Assembly (NCBI RefSeq): GCF_051014685.1
Contig: NW_027479675.1
Coordinates: forward strand, 1 to 64,000
Length of the DNA: 64,000 nt
DNA from: Ptiloglossa arizonensis
Lineage: Eukaryota; Arthropoda; Insecta; Hymenoptera; Colletidae
Reading direction: 5' to 3'
The stretch's first letter is position 1. Each line of letters starts with the position of its first letter. Shown here one piece after another: positions 1 to 14,400 of the stretch. The translations under genes and the position numbers were made by a program. The notes below the pieces were generated by a model. That model had not been told where the DNA came from. It did no database searches and saw only the letters and a program-made list of their open reading frames with translations.

Positions 1-360
1 CGTTACACGTTATACGTTATACGTTATACGTTATACGTTATACGTTATACGTTATACGTTATACGTTATACGTTATACGTTATACGTTATACGTTATGCG
101 TTATACGTTATACGTTATACGTTATACGTTATACGTTATACGTTATACGTTATACGTTATGCGTTATACGTTATACGTTATACGTTATGCGTTATACGTT
201 ATACGTTATACGTTATACGTTATACGTTATACGTAATATGTAATACGTCATACGTTTTACGTTAATCGTTATACGTTATACGTTATACGTTGTACGTTAT
301 ACGTTATACGTTATACGTTATACGTTATACGTTATACGTTATACGTTATACGTTATACGT

Positions 361-905
361 TATACGTTATACGTCATACGTTATACGATATACGTTATAC
401 GTTATACGTTCTACGTTATACGTTATACGTTATACGTTATACGTTATACGTGATACGTTATAGGTTATGCGTTATAGGATATACGTTATACGTTATACGT
501 TATACGTTATACGTTGTACGTTATACGTTATACGTTATACGTTATACGTTATACGTTATACGTTATACGTTATACGTTATACGTTATACGTTATACGTTA
601 TACGTTATACGTTATACGTTATACGTTATACGTTACACGTTATACGTTATACGTTATACGTTATACGTTATGCGTTATACCTTATACGTTATACGTTATA
701 CGTTATACGTTATACGTTATACGTTATACGTTATACGTTATACGTTATACGTTATACGTTATGCGTTATAGGATATAAGTTATACGTTATACGTTATACG
801 TTATACGTTGTACGTTACACGTTATTCGTTATACGTTATACGTTATACGTTATGCGTTATAGGATATAAGTTATACGTTATACGTTATACGTTATACGTT
901 GTACG
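361..905 (+). repeat. Segmental duplication, copy 1 (offset 798-799)
   Basis: The variant order T4C, T3A, A5C, T4G, C1G+A7G, C1G+T3A, A5G, T6C, A7G and G2C matches that at 1159-1704: the T4C unit at 372 pairs with 1170, the A7G at 666 with 1464, and the A7G at 757 with 1556. The shift from 798 to 799 is explained by the 8-bp unit at 1527. Outer limits are uncertain by a few tens of bases because the flanks are consensus units. Confidence 0.85.
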
Positions 906-1158
906 TTATACGTTATACGTTATACGTTATACGTTATACGTTATACGTTATACGTTATACGTTATACGTTATACGTTATACGTTATACGTTATACGTTAT
1001 ACGTCATACGTTATACGATATACGTTATAGGATATAAGTTATACGTTATACGTTATACGTTATACGTTGTACGTTATACGTTATACGTTATACGTTATAC
1101 GTTATACGTTATACGTTATACGTTATACGTTATACGTTATACGTTATACGTAATACGT

Positions 1159-1704
1159 TATACGTTATACGTCATACGTTATACGATATACGTTATACGT
1201 TATACGTTCTACGTTATACGTTATACGTTATACGTTATACGTTATACGTGATACGTTATAGGTTATGCGTTATAGGATATACGTTATACGTTATACGTTA
1301 TACGTTATACGTTGTACGTTATACGTTATACGTTATACGTTATACGTTATACGTTATACGTTATACGTTATACGTTATACGTTATACGTTATACGTTATA
1401 CGTTATACGTTATACGTTATACGTTATACGTTACACGTTATACGTTATACGTTATACGTTATACGTTATGCGTTATACCTTATACGTTATACGTTATACG
1501 TTATACGTTATACGTTATACGTTATACGTTATAACGTTATACGTTATACGTTATACGTTATGCGTTATAGGATATAAGTTATACGTTATACGTTATACGT
1601 TATACGTTGTACGTTACACGTTATTCGTTATACGTTATACGTTATACGTTATGCGTTATAGGATATAAGTTATACGTTATACGTTATACGTTATACGTTA
1701 TACG
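1159..1704 (+). repeat. Segmental duplication, copy 2 (offset 798-799)
   Basis: This copy carries a private 8-bp unit at 1527 and, at its left edge, a private T4A unit at 1149. It ends next to the double 6-bp event at 1710-1721, which is a plausible breakpoint. Confidence 0.83.
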
Positions 1705-2463
1705 TTGTACGTATACTTATACGTTATACGTTATACGTTATACGTTATACGTTATACGTTATACGTTATACGTTATACGTTATTCGTTATACGTTATACG
1801 TCATACGTTATACGTTATACGTTATACGTTATACGTTATACGTTATACGTTAAACATTGTACGTTATACGTTATACGTTATACGTTATACGTTATACGTT
1901 ATACGTTATATGTTATACGTTATACGTTATACGTTATACGTTATACGTTATACGTTATACGTTATACGTTATACGTCATACGTTATACGTTATACGTTAT
2001 ACGTTATACGTTATACGTTATACGTTATACGATATACGTTATACGTTATACGTTACACGTTATACGTTATACGTTATACGTTATACGTTATAGCGTTATA
2101 CCTTATACGTTATACGTTATACGTTATACGTTATACGTTATACGTTATACGTTATACGTTATACGTTATGCGTTATAGGATATAAGTTATACGTTATACG
2201 TTATACGTTATACGTTGTACGTTACACGTTATTCGTTATACGTTATACGTTATACGTTATGCGTTATAGGATATAAGTTATACGTTATACGTTATACGTT
2301 ATACGTTGTACGTTATACGTTATACGTTATACGTTATACGTTATACGTTATACGTTATACGTTATACGTTATACGTTATACGTTATACGTTATACGTTAT
2401 ACGTTATACGTCATACGTTATACGATATACGTTATACGTTATACGTTCTACGTTATACGTTAT

Positions 2464-3450
2464 ACGTTAAACATTGTACGTTATACGTTATACGTTATAC
2501 GTTATACGTTATACGTTATACGTTATATGTTATACGTTATACGTTATACGTTATATGTTATACGTTATACGTTATACGTTATACGTTATACGTTATACGT
2601 TATACGTTATGCGTTATAGGATATACGTTATACGTTATACGTTATACGTTATACGTTATACGTTATACGTTGTACGTTATACGTTATACGTTATACATTA
2701 TACGTTATACGTTATACGTTATACGTTATACGTTACACGTTATACGTTATACGTTATACGTTATACGTTATACGTTATAGGTTATACGTTATACGTTATA
2801 CGTTATACGTTATACGTTATACGTTATACGTTATACGTTATGCGTTATAGGATATACGTTATACGTTATACGTTATACGTTATACGTTATGCGTTATAGG
2901 ATATACGTTATACGTTATACGTTGTACGTTATACTTTATACGTTATACGTTATACGTTAGACGTTATACGTTATACGTTACACGTTATTCGTTATACGTT
3001 ATACGTTATACGTTATGCGTTATAGGATATAAGTTATACGTTATACGTTATACGTTATACGTTGTACGTTATACGTCGTACGTTATACGATATACGTTAT
3101 ACGTTATACGTTCTACGTTATACGTTATACGTTAAACATTGTACGTTATACGTTATACGTCATACGTTATGCGTTATATGATATACGTTATACGTTATAC
3201 GTTATACGTTATACGTTGTACGTTATACGTTATACGTTATCCGTTATACGTTATACGTTATACGTTATACGTTATACGTTATACGTTATACGTCATACGT
3301 TATACGATATACGTTATACGTTATACGTTCTACGTTATACGTTATACGTTATACGTTATACGTTATACGTTATACGTTATACGTTATACGTTATGCGTTA
3401 TAGGATATACGTTATACGTTATACGTTATACGTTGTACGTTATACGTTAT
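2464..3450 (+). repeat. Tandem duplication of 1,155-bp offset, copy 1
   Basis: From the T6A / G2A+A5G pair to the A5G unit near 3433, the variant string equals that at 3619-4605 at a constant offset of 1,155 bp (165 units). The shared marks include C1T+T3A, A7C, T6G and two T3A units. The end is sharp: copy 1 runs into a C1G+T3A unit at about 3453, while copy 2 continues as consensus. Confidence 0.87.
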
Positions 3451-3618
3451 AGGATATACGTTATACGTTATACGTTGTACGTTATACTTTATACGTTATA
3501 CGTTATACGTTAGACGTTATACGTTATACGTTACACGTTATTCGTTATACGTTATACGTTATACGTTATGCGTTATAGGATATAAGTTATACGTTATACG
3601 TTATAAGTTATACGTTGT

Positions 3619-4605
3619 ACGTTAAACATTGTACGTTATACGTTATACGTTATACGTTATACGTTATACGTTATACGTTATATGTTATACGTTATACGTT
3701 ATACGTTATATGTTATACGTTATACGTTATACGTTATACGTTATACGTTATACGTTATACGTTATGCGTTATAGGATATACGTTATACGTTATACGTTAT
3801 ACGTTATACGTTATACGTTATACGTTGTACGTTATACGTTATACGTTATACATTATACGTTATACGTTATACGTTATACGTTATACGTTACACGTTATAC
3901 GTTATACGTTATACGTTATACGTTATACGTTATAGGTTATACGTTATACGTTATACGTTATACGTTATACGTTATACGTTATACGTTATACGTTATGCGT
4001 TATAGGATATACGTTATACGTTATACGTTATACGTTATACGTTATGCGTTATAGGATATACGTTATACGTTATACGTTGTACGTTATACTTTATACGTTA
4101 TACGTTATACGTTAGACGTTATACGTTATACGTTACACGTTATTCGTTATACGTTATACGTTATACGTTATGCGTTATAGGATATAAGTTATACGTTATA
4201 CGTTATACGTTATACGTTGTACGTTATACGTCGTACGTTATACGATATACGTTATACGTTATACGTTCTACGTTATACGTTATACGTTAAACATTGTACG
4301 TTATACGTTATACGTCATACGTTATGCGTTATATGATATACGTTATACGTTATACGTTATACGTTATACGTTGTACGTTATACGTTATACGTTATCCGTT
4401 ATACGTTATACGTTATACGTTATACGTTATACGTTATACGTTATACGTCATACGTTATACGATATACGTTATACGTTATACGTTCTACGTTATACGTTAT
4501 ACGTTATACGTTATACGTTATACGTTATACGTTATACGTTATACGTTATGCGTTATAGGATATACGTTATACGTTATACGTTATACGTTGTACGTTATAC
4601 GTTAT
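3619..4605 (+). repeat. Tandem duplication of 1,155-bp offset, copy 2
   Basis: This is the counterpart of 2464-3450 with the same variants at +1,155 bp. It is followed by an internally repetitive stretch with T3A+T4C and T6C units (4605-5400). Confidence 0.87.
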
Positions 4606-5410
4606 ACGTTATACGTTATACGTTATACGTTATACGTTATACGTTATACGTTATACGTTATACGTTATACATTATACGTTATACGTTATACGTTATACGT
4701 TATACGTTACACGTTATACGTTATACGACATACGTTATACGTTATACGTTATACGTTATACGTTATACGTTATACGTTATACGTTATACGTTATACGTTA
4801 TACGTTATACGTTATACGTTATACGTTATACGTTACACGTTATACGTTATACGACATACGTTATACGTTATACGTTATACGTTATACGTTATACGTTATA
4901 CGTTATACGTTATACGTTATGCGTTATAGGATATACGTTATACGTTATACGTTATACGTTATACGTTATACGTTATACGTTGTACGTTATACGTTATACG
5001 TTATACATTATACGTTATACGTTATACGTTATACGTTATACGTTACACGTTATACGTTATACGTTATACGTTATACGTTATACGTTATAGGTTATACGTT
5101 ATACGTTATACGTTATACGTTATACGTTATACGTTATACGTTGTACGTTATACGTTATACGTTATACGTTATACGTTATACGTTATACGTTATACGTTAT
5201 ACGTTATACGTTATACGTTATACATTATACGTTATACGTTATACGTTATACGTTATACGTTACACGTTATACGTTATACGACATACGTTATACGTTATAC
5301 GTTATACGTTATACGTTATACGTTATACGTTATACGTTATACGTTATACGTTATACGTTATACGTTATACGTTATACGTTATACGTTATACGTTATACGT
5401 TATACGTTAT
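4605..5410 (+). repeat. Stretch of short duplications carrying G2A, T6C, T3A+T4C triplet
   Basis: The trio G2A (CATTATA), T6C (CGTTACA), T3A+T4C (CGACATA) recurs three times here (near 4675-4732, 4807-4855 and 5222-5283, the middle copy lacking G2A). The same trio appears as part of larger blocks near 12750-12808, 14655-14715, 16462-16523, 18926-18988 and 27555-27622. It is useful as a marker; no gene-like content is seen. Confidence 0.75.
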
Positions 5411-5634
5411 GCGTTATAGGATATACGTTATACGTTATACGTTATACGTTATACGTTATACGTTATACGTTGTACGTTATACGTTATACGCTATACGTTA
5501 TACGTTATACGTTATACGTTATACGTTATACGTTATACGTTATACGTTATACGTTATACGTTATACGTTATACGTTATACGTTATACGTTATACGTATAC
5601 GTTATACGTTATACGTTATACGTTATACGATATA

Positions 5635-5900
5635 CGTTATGCGTTATACGTTATGCGTTATACGTTATGCGTTATACGTTATATGTTATACGTTATACGT
5701 TATACGTTATACGTTATACGTTATACGTTATACCTTATACGTTATACGTTATACGTTATACGTTATACGTTATACGTTATACGTCATACGTTATGCGTTA
5801 TACGTTATACGTTATACGTTATGCGTTATACGTTATACGTTATACGTTATACGTTATACGTTATACGTAATATGTAATACGTCATACGTTTTACGTTAAT
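5635..5900 (+). repeat. Block D + cassette A composite (copy)
   Basis: The 231-bp spacing from the first A7G unit to cassette A, and the G2C unit at 5733 (133 bp before A), match the reference copy. A 6-bp unit (5594) lies a short way upstream, as it does before most D blocks. Confidence 0.92.
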
Positions 5901-6611
5901 CGTTATACGTTATACGTTATACGCTATACGTTATACGTTATACGTTATACGTTATACGTTATACGTTATACGTTATACGTTATACGTTATACGTTATACG
6001 TTATACGTTATACGTTATACGTTATACGTTATACGTTATGCGTTATAGGATATAAGTTATACGTTATACGTTATACGTTATACGTTGTACGTTATACGTT
6101 ATACGTTATACGTTATACGTTATACGTTATACGTTATACGTTATACGTTATACGTTATACGTTATACGTCATACGTTATACGATATACGTTATACGTTAT
6201 ACGTTCTACGTTATACGTTATACGTTATACGTTATACGTTATACGTGATACGTTATAGGTTATGCGTTATAGGATATACGTTATACGTTATACGTTATAC
6301 GTTATACGTTGTACGTTATACGTTATACGTTATACGTTATACGTTATACGTTATACGTTATACGTTATACGTTATACGTTATACGTTATACGTTATACGT
6401 TATACGTTATACGTTATACGTTATACGTTATACGTTATGCGTTATAGGATATAAGTTATACGTTATACGTTATACGTTATACGTTGTACGTTATACGTTA
6501 TACGTTATACGTTATATGTTATACGTTATACGTTATACGTTATACGTTATACGTTATACGTTATACGTCGTTCGTTATACGATATACGTTATACGTTATA
6601 CGTTCTACGTT

Positions 6612-8836
6612 ATACGTTATACGTTAAACATTGTACGTTATACGTTATACGTCATACGTTATGCGTTATATGATATACGTTATACGTTATACGTTATACG
6701 TTATACGTTGTACGTTATACGTTATACGTTATCTGTTATACGTTATACGTTATACGTTATACGTTATACGTTATACGTTATACGTCATACGTTATACGAT
6801 ATACGTTATACGTTATACGTTCTACGTTATACGTTATACGTTATACGTTATACGTTATACGTTATACGTTATACGTTATACGTTATGCGTTATAGGATAT
6901 ACGTTATACGTTATACGTTATACGTTGTACGTTATACGTTATACGTTATACGTTATAAGTTATACGTTATACGTTATACGTTATACGTTATACGTTATAC
7001 GTTATACGTTATACGTTATACGTTATACGTTACACGTTATTCGTTATACGTTATACGTTATACGTTATGCGTTATAGGATATAAGTTATACGTTATACGT
7101 TATACGTTATACGTTGTACGTTATACGTTATACGTTATACGTTATACGTTATACGTTATACGTTATACGTTATACGTTATACGTTATACGTTATACGTCA
7201 TACGTTATACGATATACGTTATACGTTATACGTTCTACGTTATACGTTATACGTTAAACATTGTACGTTATACGTTATACGTTATACGTTATACGTTATA
7301 CGTTATACGTTATATGTTATACGTTATACGTTATACGTTATACGTTATACGTTATACGTTATACGTTATACGTTATACGTTATGCGTTATAGGATATACG
7401 TTATACGTTATACGTTATACGTTATACGTTGTACGTTATACGTTATACGTTATACGTTATACGTTATACGTTATACGTTATACGTTATACGTTATACGTT
7501 ATACGTTATACGTTATACGTTATACGTTATACGTTATACGTTATACGTTATACGTTATACGTTATACGTTATACGTTATACGTTATACATTATACGTTAT
7601 ACGCTATACGTTATACGTTATACGTTATACGTTATACGTTAAACGTTGTACGTTATACGTTATACGTCATACGCTATGCGTTATAGGATATACGTTATAC
7701 GTTATACGTTGTACGTTATACGTTATACGTTGTACGTTATACGTTCTACGTTATACATTATACGTTAAACGTTGTACGTTATACGTTATACGTCATACGT
7801 TATACGTTATACGTTATACGTTATACGTTCTACGTTATACGTTATACGTTAAACGTTGTACGTTATACGTTATACGTTATACGTTATACGTTATACGTTA
7901 TACGTTATGCGTTATACGTTATACGTTATACGTTATACGTTATACGTTATACGTTATACGTTATACGTTATACGTTATACGACATACGTTATACGTTATA
8001 CGTTATACGTTATACGTTATACGTTATACGTTATACGTTATACGTTATACGTTATACGTTATACGTTATACGTTATACGTTATACGTTATACGTTATACG
8101 TTATACATTATACGTTATACGTTATACGTTATACGTTATACGTTATACGTTATACGTTATACGACATACGTTATACGACATACGTTATACGTTATACGTT
8201 ATACGTTATACGTTATACGTTATACGTTATACGTTATACGTTATACGTTATACGTTATACGTTATACGTTATACGTTATACGTTATGCGTTATAGGATAT
8301 ACGTTATACGTTATACGTTGTACGTTATACGTTATACATTATACGTTATACGTTATACGTTGGACGTTATACGTTATACGTTATACGTTATACGCTATAC
8401 GTTATACGTTATACGTTATACGTTATACGTTATACGTTTTACGTTATACGTTATACGTTATACGTTATACGTTATACGTTATATTATACGTTATACGTTA
8501 TACGTTATACGTTATACGTTATACGTTATACGTTATACGTTATACATTATACGTTATACGTTATACGTTATACGTTATACGTTATACGTTATACGTTATA
8601 CGACATACGTTATACGTTATACGTTATACGTTATACGTTATACGTTATACGTTATACGTTATACGTTATACGTTATACGTTATACGTTATACGTTATACG
8701 TTATACGTTATACGTTATACGTTATACGTTATACGTTTATACGTTATGCGTTATAGGATATACGTTATGCGTTATACGTTATACGTTATACGTTATACGT
8801 AATATGTAATACGTCATACGTTTTACGTTAATCGTT
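6612..8836 (+). repeat. Tandem duplication of about 2.22 kb, copy 1
   Basis: A long string of variants from the T6A / G2A+A5G pair near 6622 to cassette A at 8798 recurs at +2,225 bp, becoming +2,226 and then +2,218 bp. It includes the rare unit A7C followed by C1T (6731), shared only with 8957, and the 2-bp deletion near 8483, shared with 10701. Small offset changes match an 8-bp unit at 9673 (copy 2 only) and another at 8734 (copy 1 only). Copy 1 contains the longest stop-free + frame of the window (6309-8756), which is a repeat artefact. Confidence 0.92.
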
Positions 8837-11054
8837 ATACGTTATACGTTAAACATTGTACGTTATACGTTATACGTCATACGTTATGCGTTATATGATA
8901 TACGTTATACGTTATACGTTATACGTTATACGTTGTACGTTATACGTTATACGTTATCTGTTATACGTTATACGTTATACGTTATACGTTATACGTTATA
9001 CGTTATACGTCATACGTTATACGATATACGTTATACGTTATACGTTCTACGTTATACGTTATACGTTATACGTTATACGTTATACGTTATACGTTATACG
9101 TTATACGTTATGCGTTATAGGATATACGTTATACGTTATACGTTATACGTTGTACGTTATACGTTATACGTTATACGTTATAAGTTATACGTTATACGTT
9201 ATACGTTATACGTTATACGTTATACGTTATACGTTATACGTTATACGTTATACGTTACACGTTATTCGTTATACGTTATACGTTATACGTTATGCGTTAT
9301 AGGATATAAGTTATACGTTATACGTTATACGTTATACGTTGTACGTTATACGTTATACGTTATACGTTATACGTTATACGTTATACGTTATACGTTATAC
9401 GTTATACGTTATACGTTATACGTCATACGTTATACGATATACGTTATACGTTATACGTTCTACGTTATACGTTATACGTTAAACATTGTACGTTATACGT
9501 TATACGTTATACGTTATACGTTATACGTTATACGTTATATGTTATACGTTATACGTTATACGTTATACGTTATACGTTATACGTTATACGTTATACGTTA
9601 TACGTTATGCGTTATAGGATATACGTTATACGTTATACGTTATACGTTATACGTTGTACGTTATACGTTATACGTTTATACGTTATACGTTATACGTTAT
9701 ACGTTATACGTTATACGTTATACGTTATACGTTATACGTTATACGTTATACGTTATACGTTATACGTTATACGTTATACGTTATACGTTATACGTTATAC
9801 GTTATACGTTATACATTATACGTTATACGCTATACGTTATACGTTATACGTTATACGTTATACGTTAAACGTTGTACGTTATACGTTATACGTCATACGC
9901 TATGCGTTATAGGATATACGTTATACGTTATACGTTGTACGTTATACGTTATACGTTGTACGTTATACGTTCTACGTTATACATTATACGTTAAACGTTG
10001 TACGTTATACGTTATACGTCATACGTTATACGTTATACGTTATACGTTATACGTTCTACGTTATACGTTATACGTTAAACGTTGTACGTTATACGTTATA
10101 CGTTATACGTTATACGTTATACGTTATACGTTATGCGTTATACGTTATACGTTATACGTTATACGTTATACGTTATACGTTATACGTTATACGTTATACG
10201 TTATACGACATACGTTATACGTTATACGTTATACGTTATACGTTATACGTTATACGTTATACGTTATACGTTATACGTTATACGTTATACGTTATACGTT
10301 ATACGTTATACGTTATACGTTATACATTATACGTTATACGTTATACGTTATACGTTATACGTTATACGTTATACGTTATACGACATACGTTATACGACAT
10401 ACGTTATACGTTATACGTTATACGTTATACGTTATACGTTATACGTTATACGTTATACGTTATACGTTATACGTTATACGTTATACGTTATACGTTATAC
10501 GTTATGCGTTATAGGATATACGTTATACGTTATACGTTGTACGTTATACGTTATACATTATACGTTATACGTTATACGTTGGACGTTATACGTTATACGT
10601 TATACGTTATACGCTATACGTTATACGTTATACGTTATACGTTATACGTTATACGTTTTACGTTATACGTTATACGTTATACGTTATACGTTATACGTTA
10701 TATTATACGTTATACGTTATACGTTATACGTTATACGTTATACGTTATACGTTATACGTTATACATTATACGTTATACGTTATACGTTATACGTTATACG
10801 TTATACGTTATACGTTATACGACATACGTTATACGTTATACGTTATACGTTATACGTTATACGTTATACGTTATACGTTATACGTTATACGTTATACGTT
10901 ATACGTTATACGTTATACGTTATACGTTATACGTTATACGTTATACGTTATACGTTATACGTTATGCGTTATAGGATATACGTTATGCGTTATACGTTAT
11001 ACGTTATACGTTATACGTAATATGTAATACGTCATACGTTTTACGTTAATCGTT
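8837..11054 (+). repeat. Tandem duplication of about 2.22 kb, copy 2
   Basis: This copy abuts copy 1 directly: right after the cassette A at 8798 the sequence re-enters the T6A / G2A+A5G start. It ends with the cassette A at 11016, after which the flank differs (T3C unit near 11072). Its right part, about 9755-11054, also has a third, displaced copy at 39160-40440. Confidence 0.92.
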
Positions 11055-11727
11055 ATACGTTATACGTTATACGCTATACGTTATACGTTATACGTTATAC
11101 GTTATACGTTATACGTTATGCGTTATAATATACGTTATACGTTATACGTTATACGTTATACGTTATACGTTATACGTTATACGTTATACGTTATACGTTA
11201 TACGTTATACTTTATACGTTATACGTTATACGTTATACGTTATACGTTATACGTTATACGTTATACGTTATACGTTATGCGTTATACGTTATGCCTTATA
11301 CGTTATACGTTATACGTTATACGTTATACGTTATACGTTATACGTTATACGTTATGCGTTATAGGATATACGTTATACGTTATACGTTGTACGTTATACG
11401 TTATACGTTGTACGTTATACGTTCTACGTTATACGTTATACGTTAAACGTTGTACGTTATACGTTATACGTCATACGTTATACGTTATACGTTATACGTT
11501 ATACGTTCTACGTTATACGTTATACGTTAAACGTTGTACGTTATACGTTATACGTTTTACGTTATACGTTATACGTTATACGTTATACGTTATACGTTAT
11601 ACGTTATACGTTATGCGTTATACGTTATACGTTATACGTTATACGTTATACGTTATACGTTATACGTTATACGTTATACGTTATACGTCATACGTTATAC
11701 GTTATACGTTATACGTTATACGTTATA

Positions 11728-12270
11728 CGTAATATGTAATACGTCATACGTTTTACGTTAATCGTTATACGTTATACGTTATACGCTACACGTTATACGT
11801 TATACGTCATACGTTATACGTTATACGTTATACGTTATACGTTATACGTTATACGTTATACGCAATACGTTATACGTTATACGTTATACGTTATACGTTA
11901 TACGTTATACGTTATACGTTATACGTTATACGTTATACGTTATACGTATACGTTATACGTTATACGTTATACGTTATACGTTATACGTTATACGTTATAC
12001 GTTATACGTTATGCGTTATAGGATATACGTTATACGTTATACGTTGTACGTTATACGTTATACGTTATACGTTATACGTTATACGTTATACGTTATACGT
12101 TAAACGTTGTACGTTATACGTTATACGTTATGCGTTATACGTTATACGTTATACGTCATACGTTATACGTTATACGTTATACGTTATACGTTATACGTTA
12201 TACGTTGTACGTTATACGTTATACGTTGTACGTTATACGTTATACGTTATACGTTATACGTTAGACGTTA
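11728..12270 (+). repeat. Block X, copy 1 (of four)
   Basis: This is cassette A followed by T3C+T6C (CGCTACA near 11785), T4C, T3C+T4A (CGCAATA), the 6-bp unit at 11945, a C1G+T3A unit and the start of a run of A5G units. The same order occurs at 40659, 58085 and 60660. It matches the 40659 copy at a constant offset of 28,931 bp over at least the first 379 bp. Confidence 0.9.
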
Positions 12271-13055
12271 TACGTTATGCGTTATAGGATATACGTTATA
12301 CGTTATACGTTATACGTTATACGTTGTACGTTATACGTTATACGTTATACGTTATACGTTATACGTTATACGTTATACGTTATACGTTATATGTTATACG
12401 TTATACGTTATACGTTATACGTTATACGTTATACGTTATACGTTATACGTTATGCGTTATAGGATATACGTTATACGTTATACGTTATACGTTATACGTT
12501 ATACGTTATACGTTACACGTTATACGTTATACGTTATACGTTATACGTTATACGTTATACGTTATACGTTATACGTTATACGTTATACGTTAGACGTTGG
12601 ACGTTATACGTTATACGTTATACGTTATACGCTATACGTTATACGTTATACGTTATACGTTATACGTTATACGTTGTACGTTATACGTTATACGTTATAC
12701 GTTATACGTTATACGTTATACGTTATACGTTATACGTTATACGTTATACATTATACGTTATACGTTATACGTTATACGTTATACGTTACACGTTATACGT
12801 TATACGACATACGTTATACGTTATACGTTATACGTTATACGTTATACGTTATACGTTATACGTTATACGTTATACGTTATACGTTATACGTTATACGTTA
12901 TACGTTATACGTTATACGTTATGCGTTATAGGATATACGTTATACGTTATACGTTATACGTTATACGTTATACGTTATATGTTATACGTTATACGTTATA
13001 CGTTATACGTTATACGTATACGTTATACGTTATACGTTATACGTTATACGTTATA

Positions 13056-13310
13056 CGTTATGCGTTATACGTTATGCGTTATACGTTATGCGTTATACGT
13101 TATACGTTATACGTTATACGTTATACGTTATACGTTATACGTTATACGTTATACCTTATACGTTATACGTTATACGTTATACGTTATACGTTATACGTTA
13201 TACGTTATACGTTATGCGTTATACGTTATACGTTATACGTTATGCGTTATACGTTATACGTTATACGTTATACGTTATACGTTATACGTAATATGTAATA
13301 CGTCATACGT
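13056..13310 (+). repeat. Block D + truncated cassette A
   Basis: Block D spacing is intact, but cassette A stops after its third variant unit: consensus units replace A5T and T6A+A7T. Sequence beyond this is unlike the downstream flank of other A copies, so a recombination breakpoint probably lies near 13305. Confidence 0.85.
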
Positions 13311-13680
13311 TATACGTTATACGTTATACGTTATACGTTATACGTTATACGTTATACGTTATACCTTATACGTTATACGTTATACGTTATACGTTATACG
13401 TTATACGTTATACGTTATACGTTATGCGTTATAGGATATAAGTTATACGTTATACGTTATACGTTATACGTTGTACGTTACACGTTATTCGTTATACGTT
13501 ATACGTTATACGTTATGCGTTATAGGATATAAGTTATACGTTATACGTTATACGTTATACGTTGTACGTTATACGTTATACGTTATACGTTATACGTTAT
13601 ACGTTATACGTTATACGTTATACGTTATACGTTATGCGTTATAGGATATAAGTTATACGTTATACGTTATACGTTATACG

Positions 13681-14400
13681 TTGTACGTTACACGTTATTC
13701 GTTATACGTTATACGTTATACGTTATGCGTTATAGGATATAAGTTATACGTTATACGTTATACGTTATACGTTGTACGTTATACGTTATACGTTATACGT
13801 TATACGTTATACGTTATACGTTATACGTTATACGTTATACGTTATACGTTATACGTTATACGTCATACGTTATACGATATACGTTATAGGTTATACGTTC
13901 TACGTTATACGTTATACGTTAAACATTGTACGTTATACGTTATACGTTATACGTTATACGTTATACGTTATACGTTATATGTTATACGTTATACGTTATA
14001 CGTTATACGTTATACGTTATACGTTATACGTTATACGTTATGCGTTATAGGATATACGTTATACGTTATACGTTATACGTTATACGTTATACGTTGTACG
14101 TTATACGTTATACGTTATACATTATACGTTATACGTTATACGTTATACGTTATACGTTACACGTTATACGTTATACGTTATACGTTATACGTTATACGTT
14201 ATACGTTATACGTTATACGTTATACGTTATACGTTATACGTTATACGTTATACGTTATACGTTATGCGTTATAGGATATACGTTATACGTTATACGTTAT
14301 ACGTTATACGTTATGCGTTATAGGATATACGTTATACGTTATACGTTGTACGTTATACTTTATACGTTATACGTTATACGTTAGACGTTGGACGTTATAC
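13681..14400 (+). repeat. Block C, copy 1 (about 0.7 kb, six copies)
   Basis: Block C runs from an A5G unit followed by T6C and A7T (CGTTACA, CGTTATT) through cassette E to a G2T unit (CTTTATA) and the pair A5-to-T6G units CGTTAGA / CGTTGGA. The distance from start to the CGTTGGA unit is 707 bp here. Further copies start at 22527, 26571, 29586, 32497 and 34527, with start-to-end distances of 714, 714, 714, 721 and 707 bp. The differences are whole units. Confidence 0.9.

Noticed and set aside
6309..8756. 815-codon + strand open frame, and some 170 similar frames of 60-440 codons across the window
   Set aside because: They consist only of the heptapeptide cycle forced by the 7-bp repeat, occur in overlapping frames at once, start at chance ATG or TTG made by A7G or A5G variants, and stop where C1G, C1A, T6A or T4A variants make TAG or TAA. 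There is no ribosome binding site, codon bias or domain.
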